A DNA stretch of 61,213 nt from Roseateles sp. (lineage in GTDB: Bacteria > Pseudomonadota > Gammaproteobacteria > Burkholderiales > Burkholderiaceae_C), in NCBI GenBank assembly GCA_015657635.1, contig JACDQM010000067.1, positions 1-61,213 of the forward strand, given 5' to 3'. This document shows positions 18,570-27,420 of the stretch, one piece after another. The notes under the pieces are model-generated. The model made no database searches. It saw only the letters and a list, made by a program, of their open reading frames with translations, and was not told the DNA's origin. Each line of letters starts with the position of its first letter. The first letter of the stretch is position 1. A program made the position numbers and the translations under genes.

Positions 18570-19097
18570 ATGGCCCTGCCCGACGCCTCCATGACGATAG
18601 ACAAGCAGAACTACCGCCAAGCCATGTCCAGCCTGGGCAGCGCGGTCAATATCGTCACCAGCGCCGGCGCCTCCGGGCCGGCAGGCTGCACGGTGTCTTC
18701 CGTCTGCAGCGTCACCGACGAGCCGCCGACCCTGCTGGTGTGCATCAACCGCGAGAGCCGCAATGCCGCCGCCTTTCGCGAGGCCGGCGCCCTGTGTGTC
18801 AACATTGCCAATGCCGACCAGCAAGCCCTGGCCCAGCGCTTTGCCGACAAGGCGGTGAGCGTGGAACAGCGCTTCGGTGCGGCTACATGGCGCACCTTGC
18901 ACACCGGAGCGCCGGTGCTGGATGGCGCGCTCGCCTCGCTGGACTGCAGCATCGAGTCGGTGATCACCGTCGGCACCCACGACCTGTTCCTGTGCGCCGT
19001 GAAGGCCTTGCACAGCGGCAGTGAGGACGGCGATGCGCTGATCTACTTCGGCCGACGCTTTCACCGGCTGGCCGCGGGCCGCCCCGCAACGCCGTGA
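18570..19097 (+). CDS. NAD(P)H:FMN/FAD oxidoreductase, HpaC-like reductase component
   Basis: Flavin reductase of the flavin_Reduct domain family, about 175 residues. QAMSSLGSAVNIVTS, GCTVSSVCSVTDEPPTLLVCIN and the end LIYFGRRFHRL match the HpaC/NtaB pattern closely. It delivers reduced flavin to the monooxygenase encoded just upstream. Starts at 18570 (MALPDASM) and 18591 (MTIDKQNY) are both possible; the second is nearer to the conserved start. Its TGA at 19095-19097 overlaps a GTG that may be the true start of the MFS gene. Confidence 0.88.
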   Translation: MALPDASMTIDKQNYRQAMSSLGSAVNIVTSAGASGPAGCTVSSVCSVTDEPPTLLVCINRESRNAAAFREAGALCVNIANADQQALAQRFADKAVSVEQRFGAATWRTLHTGAPVLDGALASLDCSIESVITVGTHDLFLCAVKALHSGSEDGDALIYFGRRFHRLAAGRPATP

Positions 19098-19134
19098 GCG
19101 CGAGCAGCCTGCCGGCAAGCGCGCGGCACTGCTG

Positions 19135-20313
19135 GTGCTGCTGCTGTGCCAGGTCGGCACGATGACGGTGTGGTTCTCCTCGGCCGCCATCGCGGCCTTG
19201 CTCAAGCAGGGTGAGGCGCTGACACCCGGCCAGGCCGCCCTGCTGACCAGTTCGGTGCAGATCGGCTTTGTGCTGGGCACGCTGATCAGCGCCCTGTTTG
19301 CGCTGTCCGATCGGCTGGACCCGCGCCGCCTCTTCCTGGGCAGTGCGCTGACGGCTGCGGCCGCCAGCGCTGCACTGGCGCTGCTTGATCCGGTCAGCCC
19401 GCTGGTGTTCGCTCTTCGCCTGCTGACAGGCGCCTGCATGGCCGGCGTCTACCCGGTCGGCATGCGCCTGGCGGCCACCTGGGCACGCGGCGACCTCGGT
19501 CTGCTGGTGGGCTTCCTGGTCGGTGCGTTGACGCTCGGCTCGGCCAGTCCGCATGCCTTGAGCGCCTGGCTGAGCCCGCAGGACTGGCGTGCCGTCTACG
19601 GCGTCTCGGCCGCCTGCGCGGCGCTCTCCGCGCTGGGCATCCTGGCCTTTCGCATCGGGCCGAACATGGCCCGCGCGAGCCGGCTCGACTACTCGCTGAT
19701 GCTGCAGGCCTGGCGGCAGCCCGCACTGCGTCTGGCCAATCTGGGCTACCTCGGCCATATGTGGGAGCTGTATGCCATGTGGGCCTGGCTGGCGCTGTTC
19801 CTGACCGCCAGCTTCGAGGCGCAAGGCATGCCTGACGCCGCTCAGGCGGCCGCCTGGCTGACCTTCGCCGCCGTCGCGGCCGGCGCGCCTGGCGCCTGGC
19901 TGGGCGGCCTGCTGGCCGACCGCCACGGACGCACCGCGGTCACCACCGGCGCCATGGCGCTGAGCGCCGCCTGCGCCTTGTTGATCGGTTGGCTGGCCAA
20001 CGCGCCGCTGTGGCTGATCGCGTTGGTCGCCCTGCTTTGGGGCGCTTCGGTGATTGCCGACTCGGCCCAGTTCTCCGCCAGCGTGGCCGAACTGAGCGAA
20101 CCCCGCGCCGTGGGCACCATGCTCACCATGCAGACCTGCAGCGGCTTCCTGCTGACCCTGTTCAGCATCCACCTTGTTCCGGAACTGGTGCGTTGGTCAG
20201 GGTGGCCGCTGGCGTTCAGTGTGCTGGCCTTGGGACCGATGGCTGGGTGTGTGGCGATGCTGCGCTTGCGGGCCCGGCCTGAATCACTGCGGATGGCCGG
20301 CGGCAAACGCTAA
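19135..20313 (+). CDS. MFS transporter (probable substrate carrier of the monooxygenase cluster)
   Basis: Major facilitator of at least 392 residues with 12 hydrophobic helices. The first helix is VLLLCQVGTMTVWFSSAAI, and the loop 2-3 region and ADRHGRTAVTTGA loop 8-9 are typical. The only in-frame start is a GTG at 19135, which leaves almost no N-terminal tail. A GTG at 19094, overlapping the flavin reductase stop as GTGA, would be in frame if one base were missing between 19094 and 19135, and I suspect that is the real start. The stop (19311-20313 frame, TAA at 20311-20313) overlaps the convergent XRE gene stop by two bases. Confidence 0.82.
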   Translation: MLLLCQVGTMTVWFSSAAIAALLKQGEALTPGQAALLTSSVQIGFVLGTLISALFALSDRLDPRRLFLGSALTAAAASAALALLDPVSPLVFALRLLTGACMAGVYPVGMRLAATWARGDLGLLVGFLVGALTLGSASPHALSAWLSPQDWRAVYGVSAACAALSALGILAFRIGPNMARASRLDYSLMLQAWRQPALRLANLGYLGHMWELYAMWAWLALFLTASFEAQGMPDAAQAAAWLTFAAVAAGAPGAWLGGLLADRHGRTAVTTGAMALSAACALLIGWLANAPLWLIALVALLWGASVIADSAQFSASVAELSEPRAVGTMLTMQTCSGFLLTLFSIHLVPELVRWSGWPLAFSVLALGPMAGCVAMLRLRARPESLRMAGGKR

Positions 20314-20900
20314 CGTCGCACCAACACCACCAGATAGCGGCAGGCCTGCCGTCCCGGGTTGACGAACACGCAGTCCTGCGGCTCGCCGAGTTGCAGACAG
20401 TCACCCGCGCTGAGCCGATGCTCCGTCCCGCCCTCGATGAAGAGCAGCGTGTTGTGGGTCACCAGAATCTGCTGGTGCTGAAAGCTGAAGGCGCCAGCCG
20501 GATAAGGCACGCGGACACCCGCCGGCAGCTCCACCTCCAGCAACTCCAGCAGACCGCCGGCCGTCGGCGACAGCAGACGCCGCGTGTAGCCCGTCTCGGG
20601 GTCCTCCCACAGGGTCTGATCCGCGCGCCGGCTGAGCCGCTCGCCGGACTGCTCGGCCAAGGCCAGCAGCTTGGACAAGGCGAGCCCGAAGGCAGCGGAC
20701 AAGCGGCCCAGCACCGTGGCCGTCGGGCTGGCCTCGCCACGCTCAATCTTGCTGATCATGGCCTTGGAAACCCCGGAGCGCTCAGCCAGCTCGGCCAGGG
20801 ACCAGGCGCGCTGCGCCCGCTCAAGCTTGATGCGCAAGCCGATGGCTGCACTCGGATCGGCGGGCGCATCTGGGCTTTCGGCGGGCGGGGTGGCGTTCAT
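20310..20900 (-). CDS. XRE-family regulator with C-terminal cupin domain
   Basis: 196-residue transcription factor. Residues about 20-75 form the helix-turn-helix (GLRIKLERAQRAWSLAELAE, then SGVSKAMISKIERGEASPT). The C-terminal part is a small cupin barrel (LPAGVRVPYPAGAF, ILVTHNTLLFIEGGTEHRL, GDCLQL), which usually binds a small ligand. Start at the ATG at 20900; the longer in-frame extension to 21020 is not family-like. It is divergent from the Bug receptor genes and convergent with the MFS gene, and is the best candidate regulator of the whole cluster. Confidence 0.88.
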   Translation of the reverse strand: MNATPPAESPDAPADPSAAIGLRIKLERAQRAWSLAELAERSGVSKAMISKIERGEASPTATVLGRLSAAFGLALSKLLALAEQSGERLSRRADQTLWEDPETGYTRRLLSPTAGGLLELLEVELPAGVRVPYPAGAFSFQHQQILVTHNTLLFIEGGTEHRLSAGDCLQLGEPQDCVFVNPGRQACRYLVVLVRR

Positions 20901-20950
20901 GGTGCAGGGGCTGGCGCGGCGATGGGCCTGAGCGCAGGCAGTGTAGCGGC

Positions 20951-21031
20951 GCGCTATCGCAGCTCGGCAGCCGCATGACACGCAGCCGGCGCTTGGCAGC
21001 CCGGCGATAACGCGAAACAAGGCGCGATAAC
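20951..21031. promoter_or_regulatory. Candidate operator repeats in the XRE-cupin upstream region
   Basis: Two direct copies of GCGATAAC at 21004-21011 and 21024-21031 are exactly 20 bp apart (about two helical turns). An inverted relative, GCGCTATCGC, lies at 20951-20960. They sit in the 288-bp gap between the regulator gene and the Bug-receptor genes. No gene is seen in that gap. Confidence 0.4.
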
Positions 21032-21188
21032 CAGAGGAAATAGCGCACCCTGGGAGTATTCGCTGCAGGCATATCTGCTATGCGGCCGGGCCGCTAGGTG
21101 GGGTCTGGAATCGTCGCCAGAATCCGCGCAAACCAAACGGCCCGACCCCGACCGGAGCCCTCAGCAACAAGCCTGGAGACAAGCCACG

Positions 21189-21419
21189 ATGAATGCTCTG
21201 ACCCGCCGCGCTGAGGCTTTGCTGCTGCTCACTCTGACCGCTAGCAGCTTTGCACAAGCGCCGGCCGGCTATCCCAACCGCCCGGTCAAGCTGATGGTCG
21301 GCTACAGCCCCGACGGCGCGGTCGACCTGATCGCCCGCACGCTGCCGCCCGAGACCGCCGAGCCGCGCTCGACCCAGCCCTGATCGATGGACAACAAGCA
21401 ATCCCCTGGAGACGCCCTG
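21189..21419 (+). pseudogene. Remnant of a tripartite-tricarboxylate (Bug) receptor gene
   Basis: Encodes a signal peptide and the first part of a Bug-type periplasmic receptor (YPNRPVKLMVGYSPDGAVDLIARTL), then stops at 21383 after 64 residues. In another frame the next bases still resemble the following family segment (MDNKQSPGDA, compare DNKPGAGG). The rest of the roughly 320-residue protein is missing. The next, intact Bug gene begins directly, at 21420. A deletion joining two neighbouring paralogs is the simplest explanation. Confidence 0.65.
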
Positions 21420-22403
21420 ATGCCTGACCGCCCTGCCTTGGATTCGCTGCGCCGCCAGCTGCTGCTGGCCGCCATCGGCACCACCGCCCTGCCCAGTGCC
21501 TGGGCCCAGCAGAGCAAGACGCTGCGCGTGATCGTGCCCTTTCCGCCGGGCGGCTCCACCGACATACTGGCGCGCGCCGTCGGCGCCAAGCTGGCGCAGT
21601 CGCAGGGTCAGGCCTTGCTGATCGACAACAAGCCCGGTGCCGGCGGTTCACTCGGGGCGACCGAAGCGGCCAAGGCCGAGGCCGATGGCAACACCTTGCT
21701 GATGGGCCATATCGGCACGTTGGCGGTCAACCCTTCGCTGTATCCCAAGTTGGGCTATGACCCGCTGAAGAGCTTCGCGCCGGTGGCCTGGGTGGCGCGC
21801 GTGCCCAATGTGCTGGTGGTCAATGCCAATGCGCCGGTGAAGAACTTCAAGGAGTTCCTGGCCTATGCCCGCGCCCGGCCCGGCAAGCTCAGTTATTCGT
21901 CGGGCGGCAATGGCAGCGCGGCCCACATCAGCTTCGAGTATCTGAAGCTGAAGACCCAGATCTTCATGCTGCACGTTCCCTACCGTGGCACGGCGCCCTC
22001 GATCACCGACCTGATCGGCGGCCAGGTGGACGCCACCTTCACCGGCGCGCCCACCGTCCTGCCGCATATCCGCTCGGGCAAGCTGCGGGCGCTCGCAGTC
22101 TCCAGCCCCCAGCGCTTGGCCGCGCTGCCGGATGTGCCCACCGTGGCCGAGAGCGGCTACCCCGGCTTCGAGGCCGACCAGTGGTATGGCTTCGTCGCGC
22201 CGGCTGGCACGCCTGCCGCCGTGGTGGCGCGTCTGAACGCCGCCATCAACAAGGCGCTGCAGGACCCGGGTGTGGCGCAGCAACTGGCCGCTGAGGGTGC
22301 CATCGCCACGCCGACCAGCCCCAGAGCCTATGGCGATCTGATCGCCAAGGAGATTCCTCGCTGGGCCGAGGTGATCCGGGCCGGCAATGTCAGGCCTGAC
22401 TGA
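21420..22403 (+). CDS. Tripartite-tricarboxylate (Bug) family periplasmic receptor
   Basis: Extracytoplasmic solute receptor of 327 residues. The N-terminus has a signal peptide (RRQLLLAAIGTTALPSAWAQ). The mature protein starts TLRVIVPFPPGGSTDILARAV, then LIDNKPGAGGSLG, SYSSGGNGSAAHI and VPYRGTAPSITDLIGGQVD, all classical Bug signatures. The ATG at 21420 is preferred over 21387 because GGAG lies 9-11 bases upstream. No TctA/TctB membrane genes are nearby, so it is an orphan receptor, common in Burkholderiales, acting either with a remote permease or as a sensor. The ligand is probably a carboxylate. Confidence 0.93.
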   Translation: MPDRPALDSLRRQLLLAAIGTTALPSAWAQQSKTLRVIVPFPPGGSTDILARAVGAKLAQSQGQALLIDNKPGAGGSLGATEAAKAEADGNTLLMGHIGTLAVNPSLYPKLGYDPLKSFAPVAWVARVPNVLVVNANAPVKNFKEFLAYARARPGKLSYSSGGNGSAAHISFEYLKLKTQIFMLHVPYRGTAPSITDLIGGQVDATFTGAPTVLPHIRSGKLRALAVSSPQRLAALPDVPTVAESGYPGFEADQWYGFVAPAGTPAAVVARLNAAINKALQDPGVAQQLAAEGAIATPTSPRAYGDLIAKEIPRWAEVIRAGNVRPD

Positions 22404-22427
22404 TTTCCCCGCTGAAGGACGCACGCC

Positions 22428-23255
22428 ATGAATGCACTCATCAAGACCCTTCTCACGCTGACGCTGGCCAGCGCGGCGGCCTGGGCCTCGGCACAGAGCG
22501 CGGCACCGGCCAAGGTCGAAGTCACCTGGCTGGGCCAGGCGGCCTTCAAGATCGTGTCGCCGGGTGGCAAGACCATCGTCACCGACCCCTGGCTGCGCAT
22601 GAACCCGCTGACGCCGCCCGAGTACAAACAGCTTGAGAACCTGGGCAAGGTCGATGTACTGCTGGTCACGCATGGGCACTGGGACCATTTCGCTGATGCA
22701 CCGGCGCTGGCGCTGATGCATGACACGCCAATCCGCGCGCCTGGCGGCCTGAACCAGTCCGCGACGACGCTGGGCCTGCTACCGGCCAAGCTGCTGCCGC
22801 GCATGAACAAGGGCGGCACGGTCGCTGCCGCGCCGGGCATCAAGATCACCGCCGTGCGCGCCGAGCATTCGTCCGAGCTGGTCTGGCGCAATCCGGCCAC
22901 CGACAAGGACGAGACCCATGTGGGCGGCGAAGCGATCGGCTGGATCATCGAGCTGGAGAACGGCTTTCGCATCTACCACGCCGGCGACACCGCATTGTTC
23001 GGCGATATGCGACTGATCGGCGAGCGCTACAAGCCGGACCTGGCGCTGCTGCCGATCGGCGGCAACTTCACGATGGACCCGGTCGATGCCGCCTATGCCG
23101 TCACCGACATGCTCAAGCCGCGTTATGTGATCCCGATGCACTACGGCGCCAACCCGCTGGCCAAGGGCACGCCCAAGGAATTCACCGATGCCCTGGGCAG
23201 CGGCCATGCGGTGAAGGTGATCGTCGCCACGCCGGGACAGACCCACAGCTTCTAA
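22428..23255 (+). CDS. Exported metallo-beta-lactamase-fold hydrolase (UPF0173-like)
   Basis: 275-residue protein with a Sec signal peptide ending near ASAQS. The metal-binding motif is THGHWDHFADA (HxHxDH), followed by AVRAEHSSE, HAGDTALFGDM and a late IPMHYG. This order fits the UPF0173/YtkL-like branch of the metallo-beta-lactamase fold, which hydrolyses phosphoester or ester bonds; those proteins are usually cytoplasmic, so the signal peptide is notable. It lies between a Bug receptor and a porin, suggesting periplasmic processing of an imported compound. Substrate unknown. Confidence 0.85.
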   Translation: MNALIKTLLTLTLASAAAWASAQSAAPAKVEVTWLGQAAFKIVSPGGKTIVTDPWLRMNPLTPPEYKQLENLGKVDVLLVTHGHWDHFADAPALALMHDTPIRAPGGLNQSATTLGLLPAKLLPRMNKGGTVAAAPGIKITAVRAEHSSELVWRNPATDKDETHVGGEAIGWIIELENGFRIYHAGDTALFGDMRLIGERYKPDLALLPIGGNFTMDPVDAAYAVTDMLKPRYVIPMHYGANPLAKGTPKEFTDALGSGHAVKVIVATPGQTHSF

Positions 23256-23345
23256 GCCCCCCCTCAACCGCAGTCCAAGCCGCCGGCGCGCAAGCCCGGT
23301 TGAGCCGCTGCATGCCCTGATGACAACAACGATGGAGACACAACC

Positions 23346-24419
23346 ATGACAAAGAACTGCACACGCCGCCTGATCACCGCGGGCAGCAGCGCACTGCTGC
23401 TGGCTGCCAGCACCCTGGCCGCTGCCCAGACCACCCCTGCCGCCAGCACCGTGACGGTCTACGGCCTGATTGACGCCGCGATGCGCCAGGCCAACAACGC
23501 CAGCGCCAACCGTGGCACGCTGCGCAGCATGGAAGACGGCATCTTCACCGGCAGCCGGCTGGGCTTTCGCGGCCGCGAGGATCTGGGCGGAGGCTTGAGC
23601 GCCGTATTCACGATGGAGTCCGGTTTCGAGCCCGGCAGCGGCACTTCGCTGCAAGGCACGCCGACGGCCGACTACGGCCAGAACCAGGCCACTCCGCGCT
23701 TCTGGGGCCGCGAGATCCATATGGGGCTGCGCAGCCAGACCTGGGGCCTGACGGCGGGCCGCCAGTACACGCTGGCGCACAGCATCGCGGCGCGCTTCCA
23801 GCCGCTGGGCAATCCCAACAGCACCGCGCACTCGCTGTTCAGCAGCCATCACGTGGCACGCCAGGACAATGTGCTGCGCGTCGACTTGCGCGCGGGCGGC
23901 ATCGAGTTCAGCGCCACCCACACGGCCGGCGAAGTGCCGGGCAGCAGCGCCAATGGCGCCTTCGCGCTGGGGGCCAGCTATGCCACGCCAACGCTGGCGC
24001 TGGGCGCCTATGTGCAGCAGATGGAGAACCTGGCCGGCAACGAGAAGCGCAAGATCATCGGCGCCGGCGGCAACTACAAGCTCAGCAGCACGCTTCAGCT
24101 GTTCGGCGGCCTGATGCAGCGCGACTCGGAAGTCAGCGCCCAGGTCAACAGGGCCTGGACCGCCGGCCTCAACTACGAGCTGAGCCCCGCCATCACGTTG
24201 AGCCTGGCGCATTACAAGGACCGCCAGAGCGGCAGCGCTGCGCTGGCCGGCAAGCGCCAGCTCAGCTGGGTCACGGCCAGCTATCGCTTCTCGAAGCGCA
24301 GCGATGTCTATGCGGTGTTGGACGAGAACAAAGTTGACGGCGGCTATGCCAAGCCCGCTTTCATGGGCACCAAGGGCTCGCAGACCGGTGTCGTGCTGGG
24401 CCTGCGCCACCGCTTCTGA
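23346..24419 (+). CDS. General porin, Burkholderiales Gram-negative porin family
   Basis: Outer-membrane beta-barrel of 357 residues with a signal peptide (ALLLAASTLAAAQ). The mature start STVTVYGLIDAAMRQ and SRLGFRGREDLGGGLSAVFTMESGF are the standard opening strands. The C-terminal residue is Phe (LGLRHRF), needed for barrel insertion. An amphipathic strand pattern runs through the sequence. Its position inside the catabolic cluster suggests it admits the substrate of the neighbouring receptors. Confidence 0.94.
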   Translation: MTKNCTRRLITAGSSALLLAASTLAAAQTTPAASTVTVYGLIDAAMRQANNASANRGTLRSMEDGIFTGSRLGFRGREDLGGGLSAVFTMESGFEPGSGTSLQGTPTADYGQNQATPRFWGREIHMGLRSQTWGLTAGRQYTLAHSIAARFQPLGNPNSTAHSLFSSHHVARQDNVLRVDLRAGGIEFSATHTAGEVPGSSANGAFALGASYATPTLALGAYVQQMENLAGNEKRKIIGAGGNYKLSSTLQLFGGLMQRDSEVSAQVNRAWTAGLNYELSPAITLSLAHYKDRQSGSAALAGKRQLSWVTASYRFSKRSDVYAVLDENKVDGGYAKPAFMGTKGSQTGVVLGLRHRF

Positions 24420-24436
24420 TGTTGGAGACTTCACGC

Positions 24437-25415
24437 ATGTTCAAACCCTCTGTATCACGCCGCAGCGCGCTGGCCGCCCTCGTGCTGGCCGCCTGCGCCG
24501 GCAGCGCGTTCGCGCAAGGAAACTTCCCGGAGCGGCCATCACGCTGCTGGTGCCCTTCGGCGCCGGCGGCATCGCTGACGTGACGGCCGCGCGGTTGCCG
24601 AGTCCATGAGCAAGACATTCGGCCAGCCCATCGTGGTCGAGAACAAGCCCAGCGCCGGCAGCATCGTGGCCTCGCAGGCCGTGGCCACGTCCAAGCCTGA
24701 CGGCCACACGCTGCTGCTGATCAGCAATGCCAATGCCGTCAGCGTCAACCTGTTCAAGAAACTGCCCTATGACGTGCAGAAGGACCTGCTGCCGGTGTCC
24801 ACGCTGGGCTATTTCGACCTGGGGGTCTTCACTTCGGCCAAGTCGCGCTACAGCACGCTCCGGCAGGTGATTGATGCCGGCCGCGCCAGCCCAGGCAAGC
24901 TGAGCATCGGCACCATCGCCGTCGGCAGCACCCAGCATCTGGCGGCCAAGCTGTTCGAGGCCGAGGCCGGCATCGACGCGCTGATCGTGCCCTACAAGAG
25001 CTCACCGGCGGTGCTGATGGGTCTGCTGGGTGGAGAGATCGACCTGGCGGTCGAGATCCTCGGGCCGATGCTGGGCCAGACCAGCTCCGGCGCCGTGCGT
25101 GCGCTGGCAATCAGCGCCGAGACGCGCCATGCCACACTGCCCGAGGTGCCGACGGCGGCACAGGCCGGCCTGCCGAACTACCGCGTGGCGTCCTGGAACG
25201 CCATCGCGGTGCCGGCCGCCACGCCGGCACCGGTGGTCGAGCGGCTCAATCGCGCGATCCGCGAGGCCCTGGCCTCGCCGGCCGTACAGGCCAAGCTGGA
25301 CAAGGCCGGCATGCGCTACCAGGCCAGCACGCCGGCCGAGGCGCAGGCCCTGCTGGGCAGCGAGATCAAGCGCTGGGGCGAGGCGATACGCCGCGCCAAG
25401 ATCGAGCTGGAGTGA
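24437..25415 (+). pseudogene. Tripartite-tricarboxylate (Bug) receptor, frameshifted twice
   Basis: Third Bug receptor of the cluster. The signal peptide (ALAALVLAACAGSAFAQ) and FPERP are in one frame; ITLLVPFGAGGIADVTA is in the second; ESMSKTFGQPIVVENKPSAGS onward to 25415 is in the third. One added base at about 24534-24537 and one at about 24585-24590 give a 326-residue protein of normal length and sequence. Two losses within 55 bases, both in GGCC/GCGC context, look like sequencing error. Like the intact paralog it has no membrane partners nearby. Confidence 0.8.
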
Positions 25416-25431
25416 GCGCGCAGCCCCTCGC

Positions 25432-25808
25432 TTAGCGGCCTTGCAGCAGCTCGACGATGCGCGGGCGGTCGAAGCCGATCACCGTGTGATCGCGCACCAC
25501 GAAGGTGGGCGTACCGCGCGCGCCGCGCGCCTGGTATTCGGCCATGCAGGCGCCGTCGCGCTCGACCAGACATTCGCGGAACGGCACCTGCTGCTCGCTC
25601 AGCCAGGCATGAGCGCGCTTGCAGAACACGCAGGTATCGGACGAGATCATCAGGATGTCGCCCGGCCGGCCAGCGCGCGCATCTGCTCGGCGTGCGCGTC
25701 AGCCTGCCGGCCACCGGCCCATTGACTGACGCCGATGAAAACGGTCAGCAAGGCCAATAGCACCCACAGATCTTTGTACTTGCGCAACGGCGCGCGAAAG
25801 AGCTTCAT
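25432..25808 (-). pseudogene. Membrane-anchored glutaredoxin-like protein, frameshifted
   Basis: The first frame, from the ATG at 25808, encodes MKLFRAPLRKYKDLW, a single hydrophobic helix (WVLLALLTVFIGVSQW) and a linker, and stops at about 25650. The next frame gives the rest: ISSDTCVFCKRAHAWLSEQ, with the CxxC thiol pair of glutaredoxins, then GTPTFVV with the conserved cis-Pro. One extra base at 25661-25671 (GGCCGGCCGGG context) joins them into about 125 residues. The result would be an inner-membrane protein with its thiol domain probably in the periplasm. Redox partner unknown. Confidence 0.7.
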
Positions 25809-25851
25809 GAAGCCATCTTAGGATCGCAGGCGCAAGTCTGGGGCCGCCCTC

Positions 25852-27420
25852 TCAGGTCCAACGGTTATTGCTGAGCTGAACGAAGAGCTGAGCGCGCAAG
25901 TCTCGATAGCGTTGCGGCACCTGGCCCATCCAGCGCTGTGCTGCCTCCGTGGCACGCCACTGCCGCTGCGCCTGATCGGCCTCCTGGCGTAGCACCGCGT
26001 CCAGAGCTTCAAACTCGGCGACAACGGCCGCCTCCAGCTCCTCACGTGCCTTTGTGACCAGGGGCAAGGCACGCTGGTATCCCAGACGCATCAGGTTGTC
26101 GACCGCATCGACACACCAGCGCGCCGAGGCCTCGTCGAATTGCTCGGGGTCATAGACCTGCCAGCATGCGTGGGGCTGCTCGACGCCCAGATGCATGGGC
26201 AGGCAGGGACTAACCAAGGGGTTGTCGAGCATCGTCCAGTAGACGCCGGCTATATCGTCCGGGCGGTCGCTGCGCAACTGGCATAGCGCGGCGTAATGCC
26301 CGAAGTGCCTGGCCACCGGCCGGCGGCTGGTCAGTTTGAGCAGGCGCCGCCACTCCGGCCCCGGAAAAGGCGTTGCCAGCTCGCTGCGGCGCCAGGCGCC
26401 GTTGGCGTCCTGCAGCATCCACTGCGGCTGGGCGCTGATGTCGTAGACCGTGCCTTCGAAGGTGTTGCGATGAAAGGCCAGCAGCTCGTGGCGGCCCAGT
26501 GGTCGCTCAGGTCGCACCGAAAAGGGATAGAAGTCGGCCGGTTCCAGCGCCTGCCCATAGGCATCCTGGGTCTGGTGCAGATCAGCGCCCAGCTGGCGCT
26601 GCGGCCAGCGCTTCAGCGTGGGGGCCACCTGGCTGTAGAAGAGCCACAGTCGCGAGATCGCCCATTCGCGCACCGGCGGGATGAAGCTGCGCTGCCATTG
26701 CAGCACCGGCTCTTCGGCCGGGTGCCAGCCGCGCGCGATGGCGAACTCGCGCACGCCACGGCCAATGCGCACCTCCGCATCCGCCGGGTCCAAGTCGCGC
26801 AGCAGGCTCCAGTTGGCCGCTACCAGAGTCTGATCGGGCGCCACCCGGCGGGCCGCCCACAGTGCACCGGGCCGGCCGCTGGCGCGCTGCCAGCCCGGCC
26901 CGACGCCGAGCACCTCAAACACCCAGGCGTCCAGCGGATCGGCCAGCACCAGCAGCTCGCTGCCACCGCCGCAGGAGGGCAGAAAGCCCCAGTCCTCCAT
27001 CAAACGCCCCAGCAAGGCAAGCGCATCGACCGCACGTCGGCAGCGCTGCAATACAAACACCATGGCCTGCTCAATCGTCAGGATCTGCTCGCCCTGCCCG
27101 CGCTCGAAATCCAGCTCTGGGCGCTGGCTGGTGGTGCATTCGGACAGGGCCAGCTGGTGCTCGTTGATGTGCGAGTAAGCGCTGTGGAAGTAGGCATAGG
27201 TGTGCGCCACCTGGGGGATCTCGCCGATGCGTTCGCCCTGATCAGCCCAGTCAGCGCCGCGCACCTCCTGCAGGCCCCAGAACACCCCGGCCATGCTGCC
27301 GGGCGCATGGTCCGCGGCCGGCACTCGGCGGATGCGCGAATCCTGGCCGGCATCCGAATGCGTCAGCCAGCTTGAACCGTCGTCGCTGGCCTGTGGCCCC
27401 ACATAGATGACCGTGCACAT
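25852..27420 (-). CDS. C69-family dipeptidase (PepD-like Ntn hydrolase)
   Basis: 522-residue N-terminal-nucleophile hydrolase. I start at the ATG at 27420 because this puts Cys directly after the initiator Met (MCTVIYVG). In the C69 family that Cys is exposed by Met removal and is the catalytic residue. SHINEHQLALSECTT and the Gly-rich region GGGSELLVLADPLDAWVFEVL are consistent. The family cleaves dipeptides with broad specificity. The gene is divergent from an M24 proline peptidase across an AT-rich promoter region (27458-27486), which suggests joint control in peptide breakdown. Confidence 0.86.
   Translation of the reverse strand: MCTVIYVGPQASDDGSSWLTHSDAGQDSRIRRVPAADHAPGSMAGVFWGLQEVRGADWADQGERIGEIPQVAHTYAYFHSAYSHINEHQLALSECTTSQRPELDFERGQGEQILTIEQAMVFVLQRCRRAVDALALLGRLMEDWGFLPSCGGGSELLVLADPLDAWVFEVLGVGPGWQRASGRPGALWAARRVAPDQTLVAANWSLLRDLDPADAEVRIGRGVREFAIARGWHPAEEPVLQWQRSFIPPVREWAISRLWLFYSQVAPTLKRWPQRQLGADLHQTQDAYGQALEPADFYPFSVRPERPLGRHELLAFHRNTFEGTVYDISAQPQWMLQDANGAWRRSELATPFPGPEWRRLLKLTSRRPVARHFGHYAALCQLRSDRPDDIAGVYWTMLDNPLVSPCLPMHLGVEQPHACWQVYDPEQFDEASARWCVDAVDNLMRLGYQRALPLVTKAREELEAAVVAEFEALDAVLRQEADQAQRQWRATEAAQRWMGQVPQRYRDLRAQLFVQLSNNRWT

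Noticed and set aside
17169..19097. Bioluminescence genes, from the luciferase-like fold
   Set aside because: The sequence belongs to the NtaA/SnaA/DszA monooxygenase group and is followed by a flavin reductase; no luxCDE genes are present.
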